From positions 104,639,164 through 104,703,163 of the forward strand of contig CM077116.1 in the NCBI GenBank assembly GCA_039619475.1: DNA of 64,000 nucleotides. Reading direction: 5' to 3'. This document shows positions 12,286 to 23,252 of this stretch, piece by piece. The notes beneath the pieces are model-generated. The model saw nothing but the letters and a program-made list of their open reading frames with translations. It ran no database searches and was not told where the DNA came from. Source of the DNA: Icerya purchasi. Lineage: Eukaryota; Arthropoda; Insecta; Hemiptera; Monophlebidae. The stretch's first letter is position 1; each line of letters opens with the position of its first letter. The position numbers and the translations under genes were made by a program.

Positions 12286-12600
12286 CCGTCTTTGCAATCT
12301 GACCGGTTACCGTTATAGCACTTGATTTTAAAATCGATGCTATTTTTGAGCTAGGTTCCTGAAACGCATTAATATTATGCTACTGAAATAGATTCTCAAG
12401 AGTGTTTTTATTAACTCCGATACTTCAATAGTTCCATTGTAAGATTTTACATTTTTGAAGCATTATACTTGAAAATAAAGAAAAAAAGGGAATGAACAAC
12501 AAACCGGCCATGGAAATGACGAAAAAATAAATAATTTTGAAGGAAAATAGGCATCAACATGAAGAAAATTATTGTAAAGAGAATATAAAGGAATGAAGCA
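12286..12600. other. Possible upstream part of the LINE relic
   Basis: Continues to the 5' side of the - strand LINE. Endonuclease similarity is lost and I cannot identify a first ORF. It is AT-rich and otherwise featureless. Confidence 0.3.
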
Positions 12601-12960
12601 TTATTTTTATAGATATATATAGAGCAAGCGTATGGATTTCTAGCCATGAGTTTTAACGTGTGATGATCGTAACATTTTAAAAACAAGAAGTAGACAATGC
12701 TTGTAAACTTCGTCATGAGGTATAGTTGTTGGTTAAAGAAGCACATAAACACAAAAAAAAAGTGTACGAGAACCTAGACATAGGTTTAGACCTATGATGA
12801 CCATAACACTGAAAGTGAAGTATAAACTGTGCTCATGAATTTTATCATGAGAGATTGTTGCCACTTAGAGGAGCACGTACAAATAGGAAAAGTGAACGGG
12901 TCTCTAGACATGATTTCAGGAATGTGATGACTATAGCATTGTATAAAAGGATAGAATGGC
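12601..12960. repeat. Three degenerate tandem units of ~130 bp
   Basis: The anchor TGATGA(T/C)(C/T)(G/A)TA(A/G)CA starts at 12661, 12795 and 12925, giving periods of 134 and 130 bp. Each anchor is preceded by a TCTAG(C/A)CAT-like or CCTAGACAT block. The first two are followed by an ATGAG-containing block and then (A/G)(A/G)AGCAC. Homology between units is clear but decayed. The block lies on the 5' side of the LINE relic and may be a repeated part of its 5' region or an independent minisatellite. Confidence 0.5.
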
Positions 12961-13652
12961 AGAGACAGTGAATAATAAACATTAATACCTTCAAGGAGAT
13001 ATAAGAAATTTATTAGAGAACATTAGAGAGAGAACTTACAAAATCTGAAGTAATAGGAGTGGTTCACAAAGAGTTCCATAATAGTGGTTGGTAAATTATG
13101 ACTATTGTTTATTAAATTATCGATAGAGGATTTCAGATTCACTAATATATGAGAATTTGAATTCTTAATGGGCCAGCCATTAAAAGGAGGGGGGGGGGGG
13201 GGGTTAGTAGGAATTGGCGGGAACTGAGGGACAGGTTTCGTTAAAAGCAAACAAACAGAAACAATATGTAATAATATACTTATCTGCAAGAACATGTTTA
13301 GATCCAGCTGAAGGAAACTAATTTAATATGTAGATAGTAAAAACAGATTTTGGTATGTGAAAATTCCTAACATGTGATAATAAATGGAATTTAAAGGACA
13401 AAGAAAGTATTAAAGAAAAAGTAATTTGAAAAAGGCGGAGAATTCCTGATAGGCTTTGAAAAGGGAATGAAAAATAAAAATGTGAGTTAGGTAAATTAAT
13501 TTTGAAACCCTCTGTTAGGAATTCCTTGCCTTTTCAAAGCATGTTTTCTTTAAAACAACCGTCTTTGTCGTTTAAATTTTATTTATTACCACATGTTGGG
13601 ATTATTTAAACAGCTGAATCTGTTTTTACTAGATGTATTCAACTTGTTTCTT
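12961..13652. other. Non-coding, with a poly(G) tract
   Basis: No gene seen. A run of 13-14 G's at about 13190-13203 interrupts otherwise AT-rich sequence. Confidence 0.4.
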
Positions 13653-15234
13653 TTAATCCATTATCTGCCAAAACTTTATTCTTTGACTTTTTCAAAAAGA
13701 AAATACATTAATAGGATAATAGGAATGAAATATGAAAACAAAAACTATTTTTAAGTTTTTATTTGTATTAATAAAGGAACTGTAGAACGTCCCATTTTTG
13801 GGACAATGGCAAAATATGATATCAAAATCTACAAAATGTTTATTTATTTATTTATGATAAGAACAATGGAAAACAAAAAAAATTGAACTTTTGTGTTATC
13901 ATTTTATTTCTTTTTTTTTTTTTTTTAAATTTAAGGAGAGGTACTAAACCACACACTACGTGTAACTACCTAGGTTATCGCAATGAGTGGACCCATGTTC
14001 TAGATCAGACTCCTCAGCTCGTTAGACTGAACGAAAGTCATGAGATTGTTCAAAGCGGTAAGGGTATTTGATTCTGCCTTGCCACAATATGGTGAACGAT
14101 TGTAAAGAAATCCATTTGAACTCCTAAGAACACTAAATTTAATAAAAAAATTTGATTAGTCCCCCCCCCCCCCCAGAAACATCTTAGCTGAATATTTCCC
14201 ATGATAGCATATCATCATTTCATCAATTGAGAGTTCTGAACGGAGGATACCACATTTATCAAATTCATTCCACAGTATATCAAAGTATAATTTGAGTTTA
14301 TACACCCTGTCTGTTTTGCCTACTTTGGAGTTGGCATTCAGATGAATAAATATTTCTTGGAATCTATTTCTTGACATGGAGTTGAAGACAAATGGAATGT
14401 CAGCATCTGGAGAATGTTCCCAATACATGTCCTCCTGTGGAAGCCTACGATAGCCACTCAGTGATAATTTGCCAATGAATAATTTATTTACTAGTGTCTC
14501 CAAAAAGAATTCTACGAAATTTTCAAGAACCGTCTTATTTTTCAGACGTTCAGTGAGATAATTTTCATTTTGTCCGTCTGAATTTGCACCAGAATTCTGG
14601 TGTCGAATAAACTCATTGAACCACACAGTCCGTGACGATGAAAATTAGAATAGTGTTCGAGAGATCGTGAATTAATGACTTTAATCGAACTACATTTTCT
14701 AGCTCGAACACCATCAACATACAGCGTCATAAATACCGGATTCGTATCAGTAGTTACGTAAAATATTAACGAAAACTATAAATAATTATAAAGATACCGA
14801 CAAATGAAAATTGTAAGCAATTATAAAGAAGCAATAATAAAGGTGAGAATGATAATGTAATATGCCATCGCCTCATTACCGCATGAAAAAAGGTTGATGT
14901 TTTACTTACCTCAGGGATCCTAGAATGACCTGGATCTTACACGGACATGTAAATGCTTATAAAAAACATGTACAGATGAAATAAATTCAGTATAATTCTT
15001 ACCAGAAAGCTTATAGTGCTGTCAAGGAAAATCTTTAATAATACAAATACACTAATTAATTTATTTCCTACAGCAAAGCGGTTAAAAAAAAGATATTTCA
15101 TGGTGTTTGTAGCTTTTACAGTAGTTAGTACAACATTTAGGTACAACAATCAAAACTAAAAATTCCACTGTTTAGGTAGAAATCAATACAAAACAAGCGT
15201 CCCGAAAAGGAGACAATGGCAGATAATGGGTTAA
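13653..15234 (-). mobile_element. Non-autonomous piggyBac-like element with TTAA target sites
   Basis: The left boundary is TTAA (13653-13656) followed by TCCATTATCTGCCA. The right boundary, reverse-complemented, is TTAA (15231-15234) followed by CCCATTATCTGCCATTGTC. The 12-base core CCATTATCTGCC is identical in inverted orientation, and TTAA is the specific target site of piggyBac. Sub-terminal GTCCC/GGGAC motifs occur on both sides (13790-13805 and about 15199), another feature of piggyBac-type ends. The body is about 1.57 kb and holds only part of a transposase gene on the - strand, so the element cannot move by itself. A C-run (14161-14174) lies where the transposase frame stops. Confidence 0.82.
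14156..14626 (-). pseudogene. piggyBac transposase fragment (DDE, IS4-like)
   Basis: About 150 codons of the catalytic region of a piggyBac transposase. The readable blocks, in order, are WFNEFIRHQNSG, LFIGKLSLSGYRRLPQED, MYWEHSP, FVFNSMSRNRFQEIFIHLN, KLKLYFDILWNEFDKCG and LSIDEMMICYHGKYSAKMF. The last block carries the first catalytic aspartate in the context (S)IDE.M. Full-length enzymes are about 550-600 residues, so the N-terminal DNA-contact part, the remaining catalytic residues and the cysteine-rich tail are missing. The frame ends abruptly at the C-run at 14161-14174. It lies inside TTAA-bounded ends and shares orientation with the element. The frame itself is undisrupted, which suggests a fairly recent loss. 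Confidence 0.85.
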
Positions 15235-15755
15235 TATACCCTTGTTGGTTTCCTCTTTTAGCTGTCTCATGGGGAAGTATATTATTACACACGGTTTCTG
15301 TTTGTTTATTATTTCTATAATTATATTTATTTTAATGCTAATTCACTGACACGTCTCTATTGTTTACATGAAAAAAATTTCTGTTTTAGGACGGCTTATG
15401 GATTAGAGAAGCATCGTCTTTGGATCATTTCTGAATAACAATTGCAGATGAAAACTGACCGTCATTCTTCACTTCAATACTTTCATTTTTTACATTAAGG
15501 AATCCTTCATTTTTCTGTGAAGTATAGAGAGCAGAAGGTTTTCTGTAAATTAATAGATTACGTACACAGATAAATCCACGGACATTCTGTTATTCACATA
15601 GATATTTTTATTTTTTTATTTTTACAGTCCCGTTTGTTTCGATGTTGAATGTGAAGCTAATATCTGTGATGATTTACTAAACAGAACGATTTTTAATTTT
15701 TGAAAAGCATTAGATCAAGCCTAGTCAACCTAAATGATTTCACAGGTTATTTGTA
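15235..15755. other. Non-coding, nothing recognised
   Basis: AT-rich sequence between the piggyBac-like element and the palindrome. Confidence 0.35.
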
Positions 15756-15858
15756 AATGTATTCACGACAATAATAAATTTTTTTACACTTAATTAAACA
15801 ATTATATATAATCGTTTAATTAAATGTAAAAAAAATTATTATTGTCGTGAATATACTT
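15756..15858. repeat. Near-perfect ~95-bp palindrome
   Basis: TATTCACGACAATAATAA at about 15760 is mirrored by TTATTATTGTCGTGAATA ending at 15853. The intervening TTTTTTTACA-TTAATTAAAC blocks also pair across a short TATATA centre near 15806. A transcript would fold into a long hairpin. It could be the remains of a palindromic MITE or a fold-back insertion. Confidence 0.75.
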
Positions 15859-16376
15859 AAACAATGTGTTCAAATAATAAATACAGTGTAAATGTATTAT
15901 TATTCTATGTGAACTGTATGTGTACAAATGTATTTTTTTAGAGAAAGAAAAGATAATTATATAGATATATTGTTTGTTAATTATTATTATTGTTACTGAT
16001 TTTGAAATTAATATTGACTGTTTATATTATATTTTTCTTTTAATTTAAACTTTCATGTAGTTTACACTTTTTTGTTTACTTGTATTTTTTTAAAATTTTG
16101 TAATTAAAAGTTTTGTAAACCACAAATTTGTAATACATAATTCAAATAATATAATGTCTTCATATAAAATAATTGAATTTTGATTTATTCTTTTATTCTT
16201 TAACTGGGCATAATTGTCATTTAATATTATCAAATAAGTTAGTTTTAACCAAATACTATTACAAAATGAGAACTTTGTGTAATAAATATTAAAGGTCTTT
16301 AAGTAATTAAGATACCATAGTTTGTCTTTTATGAAATGAATGATTGCATTGTACATGTAGTGGTATCATAGGTGCA
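15859..16376. other. AT-rich non-coding
   Basis: Extremely AT-rich. A - strand frame at 16090-16356 reflects composition only. Confidence 0.35.
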
Positions 16377-16445
16377 TTCAAGGGGGTGCCACGGGGCCAT
16401 TGTTGCCCCCAAAAAATCACCGAAATTTTTCCCAAAATTAATTTT
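16377..16445. repeat. Second partial copy of the 5.56-kb MITE family
   Basis: GGTGCATTCAAGGGGGTGCCACGGGGCCATTG, a C-run and AAAAAATC match the left end of the element at 5564. Similarity fades after about 70 bases, so this copy is truncated or strongly decayed. Confidence 0.6.
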
Positions 16446-16542
16446 GTAGCGTAAAGCGGGATAGTACAGAAAAAAGAAATTAATTTGATGTAGAAATGTA
16501 AAATAATTTTGTTTTACGTTGTTTCGTTGGGCTGTATGTAGC

Positions 16543-17465
16543 AGTGATGGGTAAGTTCGTTATTTCTTCGGGTACGGATCCGGAACTGAATCACGGGTTC
16601 GGGAACTGCATCTCGGATAGTATCCAGGATCTGATATTTTACACTCAACACTAGCACTAGTGTTACCAGTGCTAGGTTAAATTATGTCATATCAGTTGCT
16701 TAGAAAAGCTCGGAGCTGCATAGATTGCGCATGTAATGGTAATGTGCAACAGAGTGAAATGGCGAGTAAACAGAAAAAGAAAAATATAACGGTCAGTCGA
16801 TGTGCTAGAAAGAGAGAAGGAAATTGCTAAATAGTTGTGTACATAGAAAAAATAACGAGGACGTTTCATTCGAATTCCGATGTTTTCTAATTTTTTAACT
16901 GATAGGGTACATTCCTGCTCAGATATTCATGCCGTATGAAACGCAGAAAAGGACAAACAGCTTATTCCTCTCTGTCATACTTTAGCTTCTATCGCGAAGC
17001 CGTGCGAACTTGGATCTGCATAACATTCATCGGTTCAATTTTGAATTTATTAGGTCGGAGTTGCTTGTTAATAGTAGATTTTGCGCAACGTTAAACCATG
17101 TTTATTTTAATTTCTTTTTAATATTTTTTAAATGCCGTATTCTCTTAACTATTTCGCTTTTAGTATTATTTTCTTGCAAAAGACACGTTGTTTTCCAGTT
17201 TATTTTAGATCTGATTAGTGATTTTTATTTACCGCTGCGTAACACAAAAAAAAGGAAAAATGGCCGCTCATCAACCGTTCGCGATCGAGTCCTTTTTATC
17301 TGAGTTGTTGTTAGTCGTTCGTTATTGTAGTAAGTCCGTTCTTCTTTGTTGTTTGTTTATCACGTCTATTGTTTTGTTCCGTTGTCAACTTCGTTGTGCA
17401 TCTTCCGTATTTTAATGTTTTCTTTAAAATCCGAATTTCGTAATTATTTTTCGAAATAGTCCTTT
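16543..17465. mobile_element. Possible hAT-type terminal sequence, decayed
   Basis: CAGTGATGGGTAAGTTCG at about 16543 has the form of hAT terminal inverted repeats (CAG...TGGG(C/T)AA), followed by a stretch rich in CGG/CGGGTTCGGG. I could not find the matching right end or an 8-bp duplication. The following ~900 bp hold no clear transposase. Evidence is limited to the terminal motif. Confidence 0.3.
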
Positions 17466-17700
17466 TCAGGGCCCCATCGTCGTTTTAGTAAAAGTCCGCA
17501 TAGACTTACGTAGTTATTACCGAGTGCTTTCTCGATATTACAATTTTTATATTCGGAATTTTTTAGTATTTTCAATTAACTGTAAACAACTCTTTTCCAG
17601 TTTGGTCGGTTATGTGCTTATATTACCTACAGTGAATGGTTTAATTTTTTCGTTTTTTCCGAATGTGATATAAAATATGGACTGAAAAACTAATTGTACC

Positions 17701-18985
17701 TTGGATCATTTTTTCCAACCAAAAAGAGCCAAAGCTAGTAATACCTATAGTAATGATACATCTGTTGATAAACAATTACGCTTTGATACGGATACTCAGC
17801 CTCAGCATCAAAATGATTTTTTTTTTTTTATTGGCCTGAACAAATACAGTTCATTTGGCCAGATCAAAATGATTTACAACATGAAACAGGTACAAAATAT
17901 GCAGTGGGCTGTACATCAATGTCTTTGGCAGAATCTATATAGCACCAGCACCAACTGTAAGTACTAATCCTATGGATATATCTCTGTTTATAAAACGAAG
18001 TTGAGAAGTTCGATGCCTTGACAAATGTATGGGGAAGCCTTCCGTAGATTTTATATTTCCTTTTAAAAATGAGCAAAAGCAAAGACGCGAACGACGTGCT
18101 CGCTACACTTAGTTTTTGAAATACTGATGGCTGGCGTACTCAAAAATCGAAGATAGCTGTTTCTGTTTGAATAGTGTACTATTTTCTCCGTCAATAGTTG
18201 ATCACGCAGGTACGCAAAAATCTAATTTTTCGGTAAAGGTTGGTTTCAATATAATTAGAGTAAAAGGCTTTCGAAAGATTTAATTTTCACAAAAATCTCG
18301 GCTATTATAAAACTGCTTGTTTATGCGCGAGTAATTTCGAAAATATGATGGCAGGAAAGTTGATTTCGATTGAAAAGGCAGTTGATACGGCTAAGAAAAT
18401 TCAAGCTGAAGAAAATCGACGTAGAATCAAACCTATTATAGATACAATCATTCTATGTGAAAGACAGGGACTCTCATTGCGTGGCCATCGAGATTATCGA
18501 GATTTCGATTTAGAAAATCCGTCTAAAGAAAACGAAGGAAATTTTAGAGCGTTATTGAGGTCACGAATCAATGCTGGTGATGTCGTATTGAAAGAACATG
18601 TCAAAAATTGCGGTAAAAATGCAACGTATATGTTGGAATATTCAAAATCAAATTATAGATACATGTGGTGAAATAATGAAACGAAATTTGGTTAAAATTG
18701 CAAAACGAACAGTTATGACTAAAAGAGAAAATGATGAAGCGTGTTTTTCAGAAATATTTCAAACTGCTCAAGATATTGCACGAAGGTTGAATATTATGAT
18801 CGAAGCTCCACGCACAACTACTCAGCAAACTACGGGAAGTAACGTTTCAGCAGAAAATACAGAAGAATATTTTCGTCGTAATATTTATGTACCTTGGGTA
18901 GACGTGTTTATCTAACCACTTAATGCACGTTTTTTAAAGCATGAAACTATTCTTTCCAGTTTTTCTTGTCTTTCCTACCGGACTA
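17701..18985 (+). pseudogene. hAT transposase relic, ZMYM1-like (N-terminal half)
   Basis: The + strand carries the front half of a ZMYM1-type hAT transposase in broken frames. From about 17704 there is DHFFQPKRAKASNTYSND, an N-terminal start of the usual kind. Around 18345-18671 is GKLISIEKAVDTAKKIQAEE, then CERQGLSLRGHRD and GNFRALLRSRINAGDVVLKE; the block LRGHRD...GNFRALL is a hallmark of the DUF4371 segment. After a shift follow IQNQIIDTCGEIMKRN (18640s) and EEYFRRNIYVPWVDVFI (about 18865-18915). The catalytic centre with DNGANM and the C-terminal dimerisation region are absent. Several stops lie between 18080 and 18345. The relic abuts the end of an oppositely oriented hAT at 18991. Confidence 0.78.
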
Positions 18986-18990
18986 CCCAG

Positions 18991-21260
18991 TGGCGGCCCT
19001 AGAAACATTTTTGGGGGGTGCGAGATCTCAAAATGGAGCCCCTCCAAATATAAAATTTATTAAATCCGAATAATTTAATTTCTGGACAACAACATTTTCT
19101 ATAGATGAAATTCCAAGATCTGATAGGCTTTCCTGACTCATAGTAGATCGTATATTATTATAAGTTTTAATTTACTGAAACTTCGTTTTCCTTTAGCGGC
19201 AGTTACAATGAGATACGAAGCGCTGTCCACACATTCGGGAAAATATCCTGCTGATCATTTTGTTTTATAAGTCGGTGATCTTTTAATGGCTCTTCTAATT
19301 GAATATCTTTTAATAATGGGTTCAGGCTCCCTCAGCCAATTCGCAACCAGACACATCACATTTTTCCCCATCGGTTAAACTAATTTACAAATCAGCACAG
19401 GCTTTCTTCAATATGGATTTTTCAGGAATTATTTTGATTTTGTATAAAAATTACCACATGTACCGTTGAATTTTGACAGTTGTCTAAATCGACTGACCAA
19501 TGCATTCTCAATTGTATTAATCATTGGATAAAAAAGGTTCATTTTCAATATTCTTCAGGATCAGCTGGTGTCTCATCTACGGCTTCGTATTTAAATAACG
19601 GTTTCTATTTTCAGAATCAGACTGGCCTAAAAATCGGATCTACCTCAGCCTGCGATGCTATTTCCCTAGCTGTTATTAGGATAGATGAAAAAGTCCGGTA
19701 CTGTTTCACAAATTCCATGCAGTTTTTCAGCAATTGCGATACGTTTGATAAATCCATAGTTTCAGACGACATAGCCTTACTTACAAGTATATCATATTTA
19801 CCAAGCCACCATAGTAATTATGAACTTAAATTGCTTCATGTTCTGTACCAGCGGCAGGGCTTCTGATGCTGCAACTGAATCATTTGTTTCTTCGTGAAGA
19901 TTTAGAAGGGCGAATAGCGCAAAGATAAAAATTCTACTCCCCAACGAATTCGCGAACTTCTTTCAGGGATAATCCTTCTATGTGCTTGAATATTACTTTC
20001 CATCGCTTTGTTGATCCAGAAAATAAAACAAACAGTCTTTGGAAAATCCGAATAAAAATAATGATTTAACAAATGTTTTGGCTGCATCTGAGATCACCAA
20101 ATTCAGGCTATGACAGCCACATAGATTAAAAATTACTCGAGGATATTGGTTAAGATTTCCGGTTTGGACACCTTTGTTTACTCCTATTATGTTCGCACCA
20201 TTATCGCATCTTTGACCTCGACAATGGTTCATGTCGAAATAAAACTCTTGTACAATTGTATCAAGAAAGAAGTTAGTGTGCTCCAGAAGAATCACTTACC
20301 GGCTTGTAAGCAACGAAACATTTTCGTACTTTGATTGCTTCTTCATCAGTGTCGACAAAGCGGAATGTTAGAGATAACTGTTCAACGTGGCTTACATCAA
20401 GAGTGCAGTCCAGTATGATGCAGAAGTATTTAGCTGACTTTACCATATTTAAAATATTATTTCGAACTTTACTTCCAAGTAAGTCAATTAACTCGTTTTG
20501 AATCCGTTTGCCAAAATAGTGGACATTGGACTCTTTATTTACAACACAGAGCGAAGGTATTCCATCATTACATTGTCAAATTCTCCTGGTAGTTGCACTA
20601 AGCCTAGGAAGTTGTCATTATTAGGAGTGTATAAAGTTTCAGATCCAGAGCTCCCTCTAAACGATAAATTATTGCTTGCTAAGAAAAATACTATGGACAT
20701 CATTCGTTCGAGGATAGCAACCCACCGAGATTTCTCACCTTCAATTTGTTTTTGCAAGTGCTTGTCTATTCCACTGAAGTTCTTCAGATTAATCGACGCT
20801 TCTACCCAACTGTTCATAGCACTCCAGTGACCTGAGGAATTTTGTGACTTTTGAGACGCGTTGATACGTGCCACCAGTCGCCAAATCCTTCTTTTCCAAA
20901 ATTAGACTGGGGATTTGTATTAAATAAACGGCAGAAAAAACAATATACTTTGTCGAGCGATTTAGAATATACGAGCCATCTTCTTTTGAATGTTTCCCCA
21001 TTTAGCATTACTACTTTACTCGCTTCCTTTGACTCTGAGACACAGTTACGCGTCATAATGCTATTTGCATCGTATGCTATGCACAGTCTGCGATCAATTT
21101 TTGCACCTACAACTTCTTCAGTTGTTAGAAATTTGGTGATCTCTCATAACTCACCGGCTTGGAAACGTTCACCGACATGTTTCACACGTGCTTACAGAAC
21201 TTCTACTGATCAGATCAGAACACAGAAAACGGTGTTCTCTTTGTATTTTCCTCCTCTGTT
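18991..21260 (-). mobile_element. hAT element with nearly full-length ZMYM1-like transposase, 5' end not found
   Basis: The 3' boundary is well marked: CAGTGGCGGCCCTAG at 18991-19005 has the form of a hAT terminal repeat and sits just beyond the last transposase codons. The matching inverted copy is not visible to the right of the gene, so the 5' end is probably lost somewhere before the SINE at 21395. The preceding eight bases (GGACTACC) have no copy on the right, and no target duplication can be shown. Confidence 0.6.
19020..21060 (-). pseudogene. ZMYM1-like hAT transposase, near complete but disrupted
   Basis: On the - strand the full domain order can be read. A TTF-type zinc finger (KVYCFFCRLFNTNPQSNFGK, then GFGDWWHVSTRLKSH) lies at about 20830-21010. 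The DUF4371 region follows, including NVHYFGKRIQNELIDLLGSK and the catalytic strand ILDCTLDVSHVEQLSLTFRF (about 20340-20440). Then comes the signature CRGQRCDNGANIIG...GVQ (about 20170-20235) and CGCHSLNLVISDAAKTFVKS. Near the end is the dimerisation motif GKRSFSKLKL...RSTMSQESL (about 19100-19180). Most of the 20.0-20.9 kb part is open; stops and shifts cluster in 19.1-20.0 kb. Family members cut and paste DNA with an RNase H-fold DDE domain. Here the first catalytic Asp and the DNGAN block are kept, but the gene is not translatable as a whole. Confidence 0.88.
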
Positions 21261-21394
21261 TCTCACATAAAATTCATACAGTTTAATCAAACAGCTGGCG
21301 TGAAATAAGCCGTGTCACGTTACTTATTGAACGCCCCTCGTAATTAGTATTTTTCAAGCATGTTTTACTTCTTTTTTTTTTTTACAGGTGTTAA

Positions 21395-21405
21395 ATACTC
21401 GCCTA
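21395..21405. repeat. Left target-site duplication of SINE (11 bp)
   Basis: ATACTCGCCTA, repeated exactly at 21772-21782 on the other side of the SINE. Confidence 0.85.
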
Positions 21406-21771
21406 TGTCGTCGTGATAGCCTAGTTGCTAGAGCGCTCAATTTCTGTAACAGAAGTCCGATCCTAGGCGGCGACAAAAAATTATTACAAATAATAATAAA
21501 TAATCGCAAACAGTCACGTGCAAAGCAATGACAAACCACTACGTATACCAAAATATGCGCGGAAGTTAGTATACTGACAGACACACGTGGGACTGCATTT
21601 GTAGCGCGATAACAAGCGGTTGCAATTAGTTTCAAGTGTAGTCTTGCGTGTATATTCGCCTTGAATATAAAAAAAATTGCCATGAACACTACCTATATCT
21701 GTACAGTCAGAATGTGCGAATAGAGGTAGTCGCCTACACTCAGAGTTGAGTACGGCGCCACGAAGAAGAAG
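21406..21771 (+). mobile_element. Complete tRNA-derived SINE, 366 bp
   Basis: The head (21406-21474) is tRNA-like. A GTCGTCG near the start pairs with CGGCGAC at its end as an acceptor stem. TAGCCTAGTTGCTAGAGCG (about 21417-21435) is a good RNA polymerase III A box, and AGAAGTCCGATCC (about 21451-21463) is a slightly shortened B box. The body includes AGCAATGACAAACCACTACGTA, a phrase common in the bodies of arthropod tRNA-derived SINEs. The 3' tail is (GAA)n rather than poly(A). Perfect 11-bp direct repeats on both sides show target-primed insertion. It is non-coding and would depend on a partner LINE for movement. Confidence 0.85.
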
Positions 21772-21782
21772 ATACTCGCCTA
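21772..21782. repeat. Right target-site duplication of SINE (11 bp)
   Basis: Exact copy of the 11 bases at 21395-21405, directly after the (GAA)n tail. Confidence 0.85.
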
Positions 21783-22060
21783 ATGTTATTTTTCCAGTTC
21801 GTTCCTTGCGTGTTAGTTGAGCCTTTTATGTTAATGTAATGGAACCGCAGACAATGAGCTTTCTTGTTCGGTAATAGTTATTTTTTTGACTTTAATGCCT
21901 TTAGAAAATTTCTCAATAAACTATTAATTATCGAATCTTCAAGCTTGTGAAATTTTGTTAGCAAATTCGTTGCGTCTGTTACACGTTTAAATCTAATGGT
22001 GAGAATTTTAAAAATACGACAATTTCTCCAGCATAATATGATGAACATTTCCATCAATGT

Positions 22061-22068
22061 CTTTTTCG
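22061..22068. repeat. Left 8-bp target duplication
   Basis: CTTTTTCG, matched exactly at 23253-23260. Confidence 0.7.
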
Positions 22069-23252
22069 AGCGGCGTCAACTTAGCCCCCCCCCCATGACG
22101 GAATTTTAAAATCAAATTTAACTGAACAAATTGTGCTCGTTTTGTGCCGAATTGTGCTGATAATAAAAAATTTTATGCTGCACCGAAATTGCTCTGGGGG
22201 GCTAACTTGACCATCGGTTATTATCGCGAACTGCGCGCATCTGAGCAGCACATGTGTGACTGATCGTTCGTCAGATTGTTTGTAAAAACAGAACTCTGTT
22301 GATGGTGTAGATCTATAAAATATATATGTAGTTATAATAAAAGTACTCTTTCTTTATTTTTTGATTCTAATTCTAATTTGAAAAGAAATTTATCTTTTAC
22401 GTTATCTTAAAACTGATTAAATACTAGTTATACATACATTTTTCTTATGTTGTATACAAAAAAACTTGGCCGTGTTCTGTAAACAGGCTGCGCTTATTGA
22501 ACCCGCACATTACTAACGTCGGAAAAAAATAAAAAAAGGAAATACAGTAACAATAACAGTCTGTTTAAATTTACATAAAAAATCTTTGAAATAAAAAAAA
22601 ACCAACTACACAAGATTACAAAAACAAACGATATTGACAAATACATGCAACATATAAATAAGACTATTAGCAAAAATACAGTGCCGTTGTATGATGCGCA
22701 TAATAAAGCTAAATCCTAATAATCACATTTTAATTTCTTGGTAAGGCGGCTGTTATTGGCAATCTACCCGTATATTACTTAATAAAAACTTGGTACAAAA
22801 AAAAATGTTGATGGACCAGCGATATTTTTGGGTAAATTAAAAGATCTAGTAAAACTAGAAGTACATTACTAACAGCATAATTCGACATGAAACAATAAAA
22901 ATCTTCGAATAAAATGGATTCCTGACAAATTTCTAAAAATTTGGAGAATCGTTTGCCAATATCCTTAAACAAATTTCTTTTTATGATGTGGCACTATTTC
23001 TTTTTCATTATCAGCACAATTCGAGATAAAATTATTGCCATCTACTCGTATTGACATAATCACTTTTTAAAAATTCTTAAATTTTTTTTTTGGGGAGGGG
23101 GGGCTATCGTCAAAATGTTAACTAATACTGCGTGTTACAGTGCGGCACAATTTTTTTTATTATCAGCGCAATTCGGCACGAAATGAGCACAATTTGTTTA
23201 GTTAAATTTGATTTTATAATTCCGTTATGTGGCGGCTAACTTGACGCTGCTT
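22069..23252. mobile_element. Non-autonomous DNA transposon with ~150-bp inverted ends and 8-bp TSD
   Basis: The left end AGCGGCGTCAACTTAGCC and the right end (reverse-complemented) AGCAGCGTCAAGTTAGCC start inverted repeats that run about 150 bp. They pass through AATCAAATTTAACT(G/A)AACAAATTGTGCTC and (G/C)TGATAATAAAAAA on both sides, with a C-run just inside the left end and a GGGGAGGGGGGG block inside the right repeat. An exact 8-bp direct repeat flanks the pair, the TSD length of hAT and a few other superfamilies. The central ~900 bp hold no recognisable transposase; one - strand frame at 22775-22972 has no known relatives that I can name. Confidence 0.78.

Noticed and set aside
19480..21270. 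Several + strand frames of 60-139 codons
   Set aside because: They overlap the - strand hAT transposase, which has clear domain motifs; these are its shadows.
21406..21474. Functional tRNA gene
   Set aside because: The B box is one base short and the T arm does not pair well; body, GAA tail and target duplications show it is a SINE head.
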